A stretch of 64,000 nucleotides of DNA from Nemertoderma westbladi (GCA_032718475.1 JAUCBJ010007596.1:1-64000), one strand, 5' to 3'; numbered from the stretch's first letter, positions 34,101 to 47,400 are shown. Translations and numbers: made by a program. The notes: generated by a model from the sequence alone, not told the origin.

Positions 34101-35440
34101 GGTTTCCAACCTTCTTCACGATCTCACCCTGGAGTTGCTCCATTCTGGTAAATCTGGGATGATCTTACCACAGATCAAGATCTGGTACTATATAGGATAG
34201 TGATTCCTAAATCCTGGAGAAGGGAAACCCTCATTAAACTCCATGCTGCCCACCAGGGTGTATCACGTACCCTCCAGCATGCAAGGTAGGTTATTTACTG
34301 GCCAGGGATCACCTCTGACTTTCACAACACAGTGAGCTCATGCGCGAAATGCCTCAACTTTCAACCCAGTCATCCAAAGGAGCCCCTCCTCAACGACCCA
34401 CTGCCAATGAGGCCCTTTGAAGACATATCCGGAGACTTTTATTTGCTCGATGGACACGACTTTCTGGCCACTTTCTGACCGGTATTCAGGCTGGCCTGTG
34501 GTGTTCCCTTTTGCAAACCCACCAACAGCCAATAAAACAGCCTCCTGTCTACGGAACAAATTTATACAATATGGTGTCCCAGCATGGTTCCGTTCTGATG
34601 GAGTTTCTCGACTTCCTGGAGTTGTTGTTGTTGTGGGGTGTTACCCCAGTCCGGTCCAGCCCAGAGAACCCGCAGAGTAATGGCCATGCTGAATCTGCTG
34701 TAAAGGCCATTAAACACCTCACTAAAACGGGTGGCAATATAAACTCTGATGAATTCCAAAAAGGTCTGCTGGAACTTTGTAACTCTCCCCATGGTAGCGG
34801 TCAATCACCAGCTCAGATATTGTATGGGCACCCCATGCGTACTCGTGTGCCCTCACACAGCCGAGCATTCTTAACCACACATCAGGAAACCCGTACTCGT
34901 TTAGATGCAGTGGCCCCAGAATTCCAAGAAAAGGCCACGGCCTACTACAACGGAGGGAAGAAACCTCTGCTGGAATTATCAGTACAAACCCCAGTTCTAA
35001 TTCAGAACCCTTCTACCAAGAGATGGGACCGCATGGGAACTGTAGTGGAGTGCTCTCCATATCGCGCTTACAAAGACGGGGTGTCTGGTCGAATCCTCAC
35101 GCGCAACCGCCGTCTCCTTGAAGAACACCGCAATGGTTAGTGACAGTACTCCCATTGGGGAAATAGACACAACACCACCAACACCTCCTCGGACAAACAC
35201 TCCCAACACACTTCGCTGGGATCCGAACCTTTTTTCAATGCAGCTAATCCCAGCTAGGAGAAAGAATACCCGACTCGTTCACGTCGGTCCTCTGACAGAC
35301 TTGTGGTTCAAAAATAAGCTCGTTGCATAGCAACAAGCTAGAGAGGGGGTGTGAGGATACCACGGACTATGAGACAGTACTTACTGCTGTATGGTAAGTC
35401 AGGCTGATTTGTCTGGTACATATATATTGGGGATGCGATT
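31129..35440 (+). mobile_element. Decayed Ty3/gypsy retrotransposon with short LTRs
   Basis: Two copies of a short LTR start TGTGAGGATACCACGGAC, at 31129 and 35350. They are alignable for about 90-100 bp, with several differences. GAGAGGGGG directly precedes the right LTR and fits a polypurine tract. The interior is a gag-pol relic with many stops and frameshifts. No target duplication could be found; the left flank is a 28-bp C tract. LTR 3' ends are uncertain. Confidence 0.75.
31403..35140 (+). pseudogene. gag-pol relic of the decayed gypsy element
   Basis: Fragments in changing frames follow the gypsy order. A gag N-terminus lies at 31403-31828. A CCHC-type cluster (CRNCGHPYNLGRSHC, then KCGGCGKREHFRRVC) is at about 32310-32420. 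A protease DSG lies at about 32630. The reverse transcriptase N-terminal part is at 32680-33249, and the catalytic region beyond it is broken (33250-33760). Integrase pieces follow, and NGHAESAVKAIKHL with the C-terminal domain is at 34511-35140. Frame changes and stops occur throughout, so the relic cannot encode working proteins. Confidence 0.75.
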
Positions 35441-35462
35441 GTATTTAATGCTACTACAACTA

Positions 35463-36216
35463 CGATTATTACTACGATTAAACTTTGACTTTTAAATAAC
35501 AATTGGACATGATGATGTAATTTTTTCCAGCACATAATTTTGAAAAGTGCCGCCGTTATTTTTTCAAAAAATGAAAAATGCCGATATCTCGAAACCCAAA
35601 AGTCAGAATATTTTAAAAATACTATTTTTGGGATTGTCTTGAGCTTAATTTCACTTTTGAATATGGACATGGTGATTCAATTTTTTCAGGCACATAATTT
35701 TGAAAAGTGCCGGTATTTTTTCAAAAATTGAAAAATGGCAATATCTCGAAAACCAAAAGACAGAATATTTTAAATTTACTATTTTTGTGTTTATCTTGAC
35801 CTGACTTTTAATTTTGAATAACAATCGGACATGGTGATTTAATTTTTTCAGGCACATAATTTTGAAAATTGCCGGTATTTTTTCAAAAAATGCAAAATGA
35901 AACATGCTGACGCGCGACTGGCAGACTGGTAAAAGCTGTGAATAGCAGCTGTGTTAAGAAGAAACTAATCTTAATTTAGCGATATTTTAAAAGCAACTAA
36001 ATTTACAATGTGTGAAAAGCCCAAATGAAATTCAATATTAATTTTCGCCCATGTGAAGAATACCAGGATTTCACTTTTCGGTCGACGTTTGAATGGAATT
36101 TTATATATGAAGATTTATCATTTTTTTTAATTTATCTTTATTAAGTTCGCCACATTTTCGATCCAGTTCGGTCCAGATTCGTGTAGAGTACAGTACTGTA
36201 CTATTCCAAAATAATC
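35463..36216 (-). repeat. Inverted-repeat arms B and A (right), with tandem array
   Basis: 35463-35905 holds about 2.5 diverged units of roughly 165 bp, each with TTTTTTCAGGCACATAATT-like and GCCGGTATTTTTTC-like blocks. It is inverted relative to 30885-31088. 35928-36216 is inverted relative to 28565-28830. Together the arms enclose the decayed gypsy element and end 55 bp before the fibrinogen-related gene. They could be the long termini of a foldback transposon into which the gypsy element inserted. Confidence 0.65.
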
Positions 36217-36270
36217 TGAATAGTAATAAACTTTATTGTCAACTTCCGATCAATTCTGGAAAACTATAAC

Positions 36271-37239
36271 ATGGCTCAACAAGTTTTCTATAGAGATGCG
36301 GTTGACATTCCATGGCCTGACCATGGGGACTCTGATGTTACCCCTGACAACCGAATGGTTTCACTTAGAAGATGGTGGGTTGGAGTTGTTGGTGGTATTA
36401 TCATTGTGTTGCTAGTGGGAGCGGCGTTAGCAACATTGTTTGTTATAATGTCAACCAAATCCACCACAGATGAATTGGAAAACCAGATTGCAATTCACAA
36501 TAACAATGTTGTGGAACATATTGGGAAAATAGATGAAAGTATTGGTGATCTGAAGGAAACAAATAAGAACTTATTGAAAAAGTTGTCGCAGCTTCACCCT
36601 GTTTTAGTTTGTTTAAATACTGAAGTAAACACTGTCGCCATCGTCAACTATATTAATGGACTCAATGGACTCATTCGATGCGACAACACAGTCCCTGGCG
36701 GGGCCGGGCCCTGGGCGGTGATACAAAGACGCGTAGATGGATCAGAAGATTTCTTCCGCGATTGGGACAGTTACGTCTCCGGCTTTGGAGATGTGGAGAC
36801 GGAGTTCTTTCTGGGATTAGAAAATATTCACAAACTTACCAAAGATGGCGCCGTCGTACGGGTCGATCTGTGGTACCAAGGTGAACACAAGTTTGCTGAG
36901 TACCAAAACTTTAGTATTGGAGGTCCTAAGGATAATTACGCGCTAGATATATCTGGGTATAGCGGCACGGCTGGTGACTCTATACTCTATGGGAGCCCCG
37001 ATACCGATGAGAACATCTATGGATCGTCATTCTCGACTCACGATAGAGATAACGATGCTACTCCAGGTAACTGTGCTGCCGTCCACAAAGCGGGTTGGTG
37101 GTATCGGAGATGCTCCGCCTCAAATATAAACGGCGTCTACGGAGGAGAGTTTACAGAGGGACCGTATTGGTTCACATTCACAGAGAGTTACGTTCCGATG
37201 GATAAAGTGGAGATCAAGATTGGAGTAGTAAATCCATAA
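36271..37239 (+). CDS. Type II membrane protein with fibrinogen-related domain (FReD)
   Basis: It encodes 322 residues from an ATG at 36271 in a single exon. The order is a short acidic N-terminal tail (1-31), one membrane span (about 36-58, VGVVGGIIIVLLVG followed by AALATLFVIM), a coiled-coil stalk (about 60-110), then a FReD (about 112-322). The basic residues before the span and the absence of a signal peptide suggest a cytoplasmic N-terminus. The FReD shows four cysteines in the two usual pairs (VCLN/IRCDN, and NCAAVHKAGWW/RRCSASN), WAVIQRRVDGS, the calcium-loop-like DRDNDA and the pocket motif SNINGVYGG. FReD lectins of this layout bind acetylated sugars on microbes in animals, so a pattern-recognition role is plausible here. 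The strand between the first two cysteines is atypical. AATAAA at 37466-37471 may end the transcript. Confidence 0.88.
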   Translation: MAQQVFYRDAVDIPWPDHGDSDVTPDNRMVSLRRWWVGVVGGIIIVLLVGAALATLFVIMSTKSTTDELENQIAIHNNNVVEHIGKIDESIGDLKETNKNLLKKLSQLHPVLVCLNTEVNTVAIVNYINGLNGLIRCDNTVPGGAGPWAVIQRRVDGSEDFFRDWDSYVSGFGDVETEFFLGLENIHKLTKDGAVVRVDLWYQGEHKFAEYQNFSIGGPKDNYALDISGYSGTAGDSILYGSPDTDENIYGSSFSTHDRDNDATPGNCAAVHKAGWWYRRCSASNINGVYGGEFTEGPYWFTFTESYVPMDKVEIKIGVVNP

Positions 37240-37899
37240 TCGCCAAACATTAACTATACCGACAATTCGTGTGTTTAGTATTTTAGTATAACAAATAATT
37301 GTACAGTAGTAAAGAACTACCTTAATTGGTAGTTTACATTGAGTCATAACAATTCAGAAAACTATTATAGATATTGTTATATACAATCAAAACTTCCTCT
37401 TAACTGGGTAAGGTGGGTAAGGTCTGGCTATGATATTATTGCTAATTGATTGCTTGAATGGTGAAAATAAAAAGTGAATTACATTGAGAGTACCATGACA
37501 TGGAGCGGGGAGGATATCTAAAAATACTTAACATACTGCCCAGATCTGGCAATGCTTACTTTCAGATAGGGTGGAAAACTGGACGCAATAAAAATTCATG
37601 CCTCTCCGGGGGAAATTGGACACAAATAACAGGTGGTTACTCTCAAGAATAAAACTGTAACCTGTTCTATTGTGTTTAGTTTATTGTTTTGGTTAAAATA
37701 ACGTGCCATTGTAACCTGCTCCTTTACCTAAATTGAGAATTTAACATTGAGTCGGGATATTAATTCGCCAAGATGGGATTTGCGTACAGTCCCCCCACCC
37801 CCCTGTCTCATTACTTTATTATAAATGAATTAATCATAAGTTTTATTTGTTCGATCGATTTATTGCTCTTGGGTTTACCTTTCTTCAGCCCAACAGCGA
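37240..37899. other. 3' flank of the FReD gene, no gene seen
   Basis: Contains the likely poly-A signal at 37466-37471. The final bases AGCGA (37895-37899) are the target duplication of the BEL/Pao insertion. Confidence 0.6.
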
Positions 37900-39086
37900 T
37901 GTAAAAGCTTTTGCGGATATACTCAGTCCCCCTCGCCCGCAAGGTACCGTTATAGGTGTTTTAACGGACATAAAAGTCATTCTTCGATATGTGTGCTTTG
38001 GTGGACATGGTAAGGCAAAAAACCCGCAATGCGTAAAATACCCTGGCACAGCTTAGCCTTGATGATTCAGATTACGACATCTAACAGCTGGTTGCTGACA
38101 TGGAAACGGCCATTGGACACATGGTTCTTTGTTTAGCTTAACAGCCAATCAGAGCGATTTTTTCTGTCGATGTGGAGATTTTTGGCAGATCATGCTAGGA
38201 GTGTTCAGTCTTACTGTTATTCTTGATACTGTTGTGTTGTTTCTATCTAGGCCAGGAACACCGGCTCTAGAGTCAATTCGTTTCAGACTTTAGAAGAAAC
38301 ATTAGTAGGCTTAAGATTATAGAGCGTATAACTGTTATCAGTCCAGTTCATATCATAACATATCTTGTCATATCATATCTTAACCTACCGTCTTAATGCT
38401 TTTTACTGTTGTCATATTTTGTATCAGTTGGTTGAATATTATTTGGAGAACATTTATAAAGAACCCAAATTTCCCAATTTTCTTGATACACTACAGGTTA
38501 GAGAGACAGGTTACATATAGCGATTGCGACTTACATTATTGTGGTTTGTAGTGAATTTAATGCTATTTGATAAGCACTACATGAGTCAGTTGCTGTTCTC
38601 TTTATATATGATAAAATTCATTGACGGTCGGCAAATTAGTGAGCAGTATTGTGTGTTACCGGTAGTGTGCATGATTGTGACTGATAACTAAGCATTTCCT
38701 AAAGAATGCGCCTCATACGTGAATCATAAGCCTTACCGACTTACCGTTGTGTTTAGTACAAGTCATATCTCTGTTTACCTAGATAGAGCGCCACGTCCTA
38801 AAGGAACTGTTAATATTTCCCGAAAGTGAATAATATTGGTCAGAAATTATTTATTAACAATCAATCGAATAATACAGTAAGCTTACACTGCAATAATAAT
38901 CTAAGCCCTCAGAATCCAGTCTCCCGGGTATATCCAGCGGGTGAATGGACGCGCACTAGGCTGGCTTCTGCTAATGTTGTGTTTATGGGTATTAAATATT
39001 TGTCAATTTCTAAAGTCTATTTATAAACCAAAAGACATATAAATTTTGGCAGGTTAAACTGCTAAAGGTCTTCAAAAGCGCGTACA
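37900..39086 (+). repeat. 5' LTR of BEL/Pao copy 2
   Basis: 1187 bp, starting TGTAAAAGC and ending GCGTACA. A TATATA-like promoter element lies at about 38601-38607. The short open frame at 38826-39026 is LTR sequence, not a gene. Confidence 0.95.
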
Positions 39087-41403
39087 ATAACAGTTATTGT
39101 CTTTATTGTAGTAAGCAATAAAGTTGAAAGTACCGGTCGACCGGTAAACCTGAACCGGTACTGCTGTAGGTCCGTAGGCCCAACTGCCAGAACCGGTACT
39201 GCTGTAGGTCCGTAGGCCCAACTGCCAGAACCGGTACTGCTGTAGGTCCGTAGGCCCAACTGCCAGAACCGGTACTGCTGTAGGTCCGTAGGCCTAACTG
39301 CCTGAACCGGTACTGCTGTAGGTCTGTAGGCCCAACTGTCCTAACCGGTACTTCCAGTATAAGTACATTAGTATTATTCGATTTTGATTATTGTATACCG
39401 GTAGGTCTTAGTATTTAATCAGGGACTGCAGCCCTGGTTTTTTATTGAGATTTTACTTATTTCTGTCAGTTTTATTTCCTAGTAAGTTAATATTGAGCTG
39501 AAGACGTGTAAGTCTGCTCAGATTGTTCAGATAACTGTAGGCCGGACTGTTGTCGGATTGTTGTTGGGTTTGGAGAGATTACGGCGTGTGTAGAGTTTGT
39601 CTGATAAAGTGCCAGTTAGTAAGTTGGGGCAGCCAGAGCTGTAAGGTCAATCCCCTCTTAAAGAATAAGTCGTACTACCGTGTTAGAACGCATACTAACT
39701 AACCATTTTGGAATCTGCACATACTGTAGTTTATTTAGGCTTGACAGTATTCTGCCAGCGTTTTGGCCTGTGTTTGTTTGTGTGGTCTGTTCAGGTACCG
39801 TAATAGTTATTACTCAGATATTTTGTAGGCTGGATTGTTGTCTAGCTATTATTAGGTCTGAAGAGATTGCTGCGTGTGTAGAGTTTGTCTGATAAAGTGC
39901 CAGTTAGTAAGTTGGGGCAGCCAGAGCTGTAAGGTCAATCCCCTCTTAAAGAATAAGTCGTAATACCGTGTTAGAACGCATACTAACTAACCATTTTGGA
40001 ATCTGCACATACTGTAGTTTATTTAGGCTTGGTGGTAGTCTGCCAGCGTTTGGTTTGTATTTTGTTTGAGTATTCTGTACGGGTAGCGTAATATTTATTA
40101 TTCAGAGTTTATGCGATTATTCGCAACATTCATGTCCCCAAGTTTATTCCTACAGTAATTGTGCTTGTTACACATACCGTTATAGTTAAATTAACCCCGG
40201 TACTACACGGGCTGCTTGGCGTAGGTAAAGACTGGGGACTTTGTGCTCCGGTCACTCCAGCAGATGCCGTGGTTCTTTTAACTGTTCAAGTATATTTAAC
40301 TACTGATTATTTGTTGTACCAGTACTTGTACCTAATTTAGGGTTTAGTGTACAGTGCTTTCCGAAGGTAATTAGTGTGTAGGCAGTATATTTGTGTTGTA
40401 AAGTGGTTAATAGGCACGTTGGATCTGGTAGTCCGCGGTAATTAACTTCCAGGTAGGAACACTCCGTGATACATAACGTAGTACCTATAGCGATACGGCT
40501 ATAGGTCGTCAGGCGGTGGTATTTTCCTATCTGGACAGTGCAATATATTTACTACTACTTATTATTTTCAAATACCGTAGTACCCTGTCCGTTGTAATAA
40601 CCAGAATTCTAACACTTTGTTAGGCTGGTTTGTAGACTTCCTGTAAAATTACCCTAAAAATTTCGTACGTAATATTTTGTTGTGTTTAATTAGAGATTTA
40701 ATCTCACCCATATCGTAAGTAATTTGTAGTATTAAGTAACTTAGGTAAATTAGAATTATCTGTTTTAGTGTCCCATAAGTAGCACTTCACTGAGAGCGCA
40801 CAGCTTCTGTGTAGTGACTTCCCCCAGAAATAATAACATTTATTTCAAATATTGACAAAAAAAACCCATTTTAAACGGGTATATAAATATTATAAATCAA
40901 CTCAAACGATTTATAAATAGTAGGCCTGCCATACAACAACTAGGTCTCAATATCAGTTGGACTACTGCTTAAATAACGGTAATAAAGTAAGTTAAAGTAA
41001 CCAAGTAACCCTAAAATATTCAGAAATTCAATTATTCTAAAATAATTGACATACCGGTATTTACCATAGGCTTATTATATTTATTTCTATAAATTTGTGC
41101 TGAAATCATACCGGTATTCTGTAATTAATTCTAGTTCATAATTATACTTATATATCCTATAAGTGTAAGCTGCATACCGGTATTCACGATAGGCTTATTA
41201 TATATTTATATATATTTGTGCTAAAATTATATACCGGTACTCTGTGACAAACCTAGTTTACAATACTTATATATACTATAAGTGTATACCGGTATTCTAA
41301 TATACTGTAATAAATTACCGGTACTAGGCCAACGGTCATACTGAATTACTAGACTTGCTTTAACTGTAACTATAGCAGTAAGCATTCAACTGTATAGCTA
41401 AAC
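39087..41403 (+). repeat. BEL/Pao leader with three tandem arrays
   Basis: The leader is untranslated. A 38-bp minisatellite repeats about five times (39152-39341), each unit starting GAACCGGTACTGCTGTAGG or close to it. A ~288-bp unit is present twice (about 39575-39862 and 39863-40100). A ~120-bp unit with TACCGGTATTC and ATAGGCTTATTATAT is present twice (about 41046-41290). The ~288-bp duplication is also visible in copy 1 (1-420, minus strand), so it predates both insertions. Confidence 0.75.
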
Positions 41404-44400
41404 ATGTCTGACACCCAGCAAAACCTGTCAGACAGTCTAATCGATACAACCATCTGTGACACAGATAGGAGTGTGGAGCGATTAAGAAAGGAGTTCAGCT
41501 CACCTCCTACTGAAAGAAAGGTCATCCCTCCAGTAGTAGTATCAGACCCTAAGCTAATCCAACACCGTAGGTCTATCATCGGCACTCGGGCCCAAGTCAA
41601 ACGGAACCAGGAAGCAGCTGTCCAACAGCAGCAACATCCTAGTCAAGAAACTTGTTCCCAGCGATCCGATAGCTCCAGTAGTTCGGATACTGTAGAGCTG
41701 ACCCCCGAACGCGGAGTGCAGATGACTGCTACAGCCTACTCGGATCCCCTTCTCACCCTTCCTGCCGCAGTGCTAACTACTATATTGATTGCGGTGGAGG
41801 AACATCAAGCCGATTGGGCGAGAAGTATGTGAGCGACCCAAGATAGTTATGCGGGATATGCCAGGGAAGAATTGATGTCTATTGTCGAGTCACAATGGAA
41901 CTTTCCCGGACCCGGACTCCCGTTAGATTTGTCCGAAGCTACTTGGGAAGACATACACAGGATGGGAGTAACTAAAGATACGATGGATCCAGCTGTTTGG
42001 AAGAGGTCGGCAGCAGGATATGTGCAGGGATTCTTCGGCTCCTTAGAGTGATTAGAAGAACAACTGTTTCGACAACCCCAAGGACCTCAAGAGCAGGAAG
42101 AGCTGCTATATCAAGTACGCGAAAGAACCCTACGCATTAGACTAATCTTGTCAGCCTTTGAGGAAACTTCCAAAAGTAGACAGGACACGTCGCTGCAGGT
42201 TGCTGTCAAGACTTGGTTCCAGCGGGTAAGTCTCAAAGTACAAGAAACTGCCCAGTGGAAATCCCAGCTGGCTGAGAGACCAACCTATGAAGAACCAACC
42301 GATGCCACCCTTTCTCAAGCGGAAAGCGAAGTGACAGCAGAGAGACCGCGAACTAGAGACGCTATCGACATTTATCTGTCCGACTATCAGCGATTCCTAG
42401 GAGACGAAGAGTTGAGGAGACGGCTGTCTGGACTTTCCCCTAATAGTGAAGGAACCCAACTTGTGTTGGACGCAATCGATACTGAGATGATAGCTGCGGA
42501 CCAAGCTAAATTTGATGAACGTCTCCGCATAGCTAGAGCTCAAGAAGAACAAGTAAAGAAAAGGCGGATTGAAGACAAAAAGGCAGCAGCAATAGCAGCG
42601 GCAATGGCAACAGCAGAAGCAGACAGAAAGGCGGAAAGAAAGGCGGCAGAAGCAGCGGCCGAAGCGGAAATAAAAGCGGCGGAGGCAAAAGCAGAAGCAG
42701 ACAGAAAGGCGGCAGAAGCAGCGGCCGAAGCAGACAGAAAGGCGGAAAGAAAGGCGGCGGAGGCAGTGGCAGAAGCAGAACAGAGAGCGTCTGAGGAGAC
42801 CGCCCAGCTGGAGTTAGAAAATCTGCAGGAGACGCAAGACAGCATCGGTAGGCAGTTAACAGACAGTCGAATGCAGATGATGAGTCGATCTACTTCCAAA
42901 CACCAAGGCTATACATCATCGGAGGAAGGGGATACCACCGATCCTGAAGGTGGAGGAAATCAATCTCGTCTCAGTAGACGTAGAAGAACATCTCACCGTC
43001 ATAAATTGCCTGATTTGCCCCCAGCTGTTAGAAGACAATTAGCTAGCACAACAGTAGGTAGTGCAGAACCCACAGACCGAATTATTACCGTCAACAGACT
43101 CCCTACTATAACAGATGAGCCTGAAATAATTAGGCCTTTTCTCGAAGCCACCCCTTCGGTGCTAGAGACACCTGTACTCCCTGAAACAAACTCTAAATTC
43201 CATTTACACAGTACTACACTGCATGTACCCGGTAGAACAGTCCGTGAGAATATCCCTGTCCTGGACGCTGAGAGAGAAATCAAAGATTTGTCTCCCGTCG
43301 TCCCGCGTCAGTCCGCTACAATGTTGGCGACTCCCGCTTTGGCGGTCGAGTGGGTAGAGGAGGGACGGCGGGGGATGAATCTCCTGCTCGGACAGATGCA
43401 GGAGACTGTCCACCAACTTAAGGGAACAGTAAGGGAAGGTAGGGCCGAATTGCAAGAAGTGCAGCAAAGTATCGCGCTAGAACGCGACAAATTAGTCAAC
43501 ATACAAAAGGGTATACCCATACCCCCTGTAACATTGTGTCAACCTGTTAGGTCTGAAGTATTACATGCGCAAGGTGTGGAGCCTACACGCATCTATACTG
43601 CTAGTGAAGTAGAAACTCCTATAGCAAACCCTATTAAGGGTGATTATAAACCTGTTGTTAATGATATTCCCTATAGACCTGATAATGATCCGAGAAATTT
43701 ATATACCGATAATTCGATATTAAATAACACGATGGCCCAAGAAAGCTTTACGCATCAGATGGCTAGAACAGAAGCCCGCCAAGCGGTCAAAGTGGGAGAG
43801 ATCGTCAAATTCAATGGAGATGAGATGAAATGGTTACCTTTCAATGAATATTACAAAGACAGCATACAGAACTCTGTACTATCTAACGGAGAGAAACTTA
43901 GGTTCCTCATCAAGTGCTTGGAAGGACCTCCCAAGTTAATGGCGTTGAAGTTCATTGGACATCCAGAAGGATTAAGACAAGTTTGGGATACATTAAACAT
44001 CAGGTATGGTAACAAGGATAACATAGCTAAGTATTTGTATGCAAAATTAGTAGCCCCCCGAAACTTCCTTAGTAGCGGGATTATAGAGTTTTCTGATGAG
44101 ATTCAGGAGATCTGTAGACAATTGGACTGGTTAGGTAAGTCTCATGAATATCAGAGTTCCATGGTTATTGGAGCAGTAGTCTCTACTTTACCAAAGGGTG
44201 GAGTATGTACACGCTGGGACAAGAAAGTGTTGTATATGAATGAGCAGCAACGACGAAGCCCTACCATGGCTGATCTCATGTCCTTCTTAGATGGTGAAGT
44301 AAAACTACAACTCATCAAGCAGTCCAGAGAAAAAACATCGGAAAATAAGGTAAGTGAGAAACCCGTTTCTAGGAGAAGAGTCACACCGGTGTGTTACACT

Positions 44401-47400
44401 GACGACGGCGAAAGCCAAGCTTCTCAAGAAGAGGACAGCGGGAAAGACACTGATCGATCTTACTACGTTGGCAAAACCTCAAAAGACGTAAGTAAATACA
44501 AGGCTCGAACCAACGATAGGAGAGAACAGGTTGCCAAGACCCCTCCTCAGTCTCCTAACAGAATGCACGGAAGAAAACCCGAAGAAAGAACGAGAGTGCA
44601 TCAGGTTACCCAAGGTAAAGTGAGTAACATAAAACCTAACTGTGCGCTGTGCGACGGGACCCACCGTTTGAGTGCGTGTGCTGAATTTCTAAAGAAATCC
44701 CTTGTAGACAGACGTGCAGTCGTGTGGGATAAGCGGTTATGCTATAATTGCCTCAGACCAGGACACCAACGGCGAACCTGTTACTCCGACGTAAAGTGTG
44801 CAAAGTGTGACGCGAAACATCACATCTTGTTACACAGTGAGTTCGAACGAAACAACCCGAGTAAGGTAAGTGAGCCCGAACTACATGTCCAATTCAGTGA
44901 TGTAAACGACACTGATCAAGAATCTGAGATGGAAGGATTCTATACTGACGAATTCTCCGACGCCAACGAATCCTGTTATCTAATCAATACCGCGGTGTAT
45001 CGAGCACTTACTTATGAAAAGGACACCGACAATGAGTTCCCCCCAACTACTTTTGCCAGACAACCATCTTGGAAAGCTCCAACTTCCAACGTAGGAATCA
45101 GAGAATTTCCTGTAGTGCAGGTAAGAGTTCACGGTCCTAGCAAAAGCTACATAGTGAACGCACTCCTTGACTCCGGCAGCACAGGAACATTCATCGATCA
45201 AGAACTAGCCGAAGATATCTTTGCTGGACAACCAAAATTCCGGACTAAATTGAATATGTCAGGAATTATGCAGGTTTGGAAATCTACCCTAACGGCAGAC
45301 TACTATGTAGGTGTGTTGTCCACCCCCCAGGATAAATTAGGAGCACAAGGTATAAGGTCGGTAAAAATGGTGGCTATAAAGAACTTCGCTACTACTCAAG
45401 CAGACCTTTATAATTGGGACGAGGATGAGAGCATCCAACATCTTAAGATACCTCGATTCCAGACAGATTAGCCTGGAGTGCAAATACTCATCGGCCAAAA
45501 CGCGCATGAGGCGCTCGAGACATTGGAGAAACGGCCTGCTCAACCACAGCCACTGCAAACCTATGCGGTAAGAACTAGAGTAGGTTGGTACTTTACTGGC
45601 CCTTCCCGCAAAACTCTCGAAGAGAGAATGCCACAAGAACGAATATACCAAGTAAACGATTGGGAAGTGGAGAGCAGTGAGGTGGACGAACTAACTGAGG
45701 GAACACCATACTCCTCAGATAATGACGACATCTACCAACTCTTCGATGAAGAGAACACAATCGACCTACTTACAGAAAACAAAACGTGGAAAAACCAGGT
45801 GAACCTATGTCAACTGATTCGCCCATCGGGACCCATTGATTACAATGACGAACTAAATGATGAGATAGAGCGCTACAACGCTAGAACTCGGGACGAACTA
45901 GCCGTACGATTCTTTACTCAAGAACTGGTAGAGCCCAATTCATACGATAAGGCCCTATCGATAGAAGAAGAAAGAGCCAAGCAAATCCAGGAAACAACTA
46001 CACGTTTTTTAAAGGACCAAGGTAGATATGAAATCGGCCTACCATTTCGAAAACGAGAACCTAGATTTATAAATAACAGACCCTTGGCAGAGAAAAGAAT
46101 CGCTCAATTACATAGACGCCTTACGGCTAATGCTTCAGCTAAAGAAATGTACCAAACTCAGTTGAAGAAATTTATAACAAAGGGATACGCGGAGCGAGTA
46201 CCGGAAGGAACACCAGTGACTGAGAGAACGTATTACTTAACACATCATTACGTTCCCAAACCCGGTAAACCCCATGAAGTACGAGTCGTATTCGATGGCT
46301 CTGCTCTATATATGGGCCAATCCCTCAATTCCGATTTGTTACCAGGACCCAACTTACTCCAATCTTTGTTGGGAATACTTTTGAGATTAAGACAATATTC
46401 CATCGCGTTCGCCTCCGATATAGAAGGAATGTTCTTACAAGTCAAGGCGCTGGATAGAGATAGAGACAGCCTGAGATTTCTGTGGTGGCCTGAAGGAGAC
46501 CTCAACCAGAAACCAGTAGAGTACTGGATGACCATCCAGGCTTTTGGGATCATATCAAGCCCTTCCAACGCCTGCTCCGTGGTGCGAACCACTGCGAATG
46601 ACAACCGAGACGCCTTCTCCAAAGAGGTGATAGACAACATCAAACGTAATATATACATGGACGACAATTTAAGGTCCCTTCCATCAGTAGAAGAAGCCAT
46701 AGATGTCGCGAAAGGAACGGTAGAGTGTTTGAAAAGAGGTGGATTTCGACTGAAGAAATTCACCAGCAACTCCCGTGAGTTTCTGGAAGCGATACCGGTA
46801 GAAGACCGAGGAGCGAAAGACCTAGATTTAATAAAGGACGATCTTCCAGAAACCAAGACGCTTGGCTTGAAGTGGGACACTGAAAGAGACATCCTGTTTT
46901 TTCAGCTCAAACAGCGAGATAATCCAGTTCGGACCAAACGGATTTGTTTAAGCATCCTGAGCACTTATTTCGACCCATTGGGATTTATTAGCCCAGTTAT
47001 ATTGATTGCTCGGAGTTTAGTACAACAAATGTGGCTTGAAAACCACTCATGGGACGATCCACTTAAGGGAGAACTGTTAAAGAAATGGATGAAATGGGAA
47101 GATTCTCTACCTGCCATCGAGAGCTTTATAATTTCCCGTGCATATTTTGGTCATGTTCTCCCTACTTATTCCTATCAACTCCATGTGTTTGGAGACGCCA
47201 GCGACATGGGAATAGGTATAGTGGCATATCTGCGAGTCGAAACTCCGGATGGAATCAAGGTCGCCTTGGTTACCTCTAAGGCATTGATTAACAACAAGTT
47301 AAAGGTTCCTCGAGCGGAGTTAAAGGTGGCTTTATACGCTACAGCCATCGGCCGGAACGTAACAGAACAAATCGACTATCCACTGGAGAAAACTGTTTAT

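Noticed and set aside
39152-39341. Regular 38-bp repeats considered as a CRISPR array
   Set aside because: The units are contiguous without unique spacers and lie in a retrotransposon leader of an animal genome; this is a minisatellite.
42540-42899. Minus-strand Ala/Ser-rich 119-residue frame
   Set aside because: Shadow of the Ala/Glu/Lys coiled-coil repeat of BEL/Pao gag on the plus strand.
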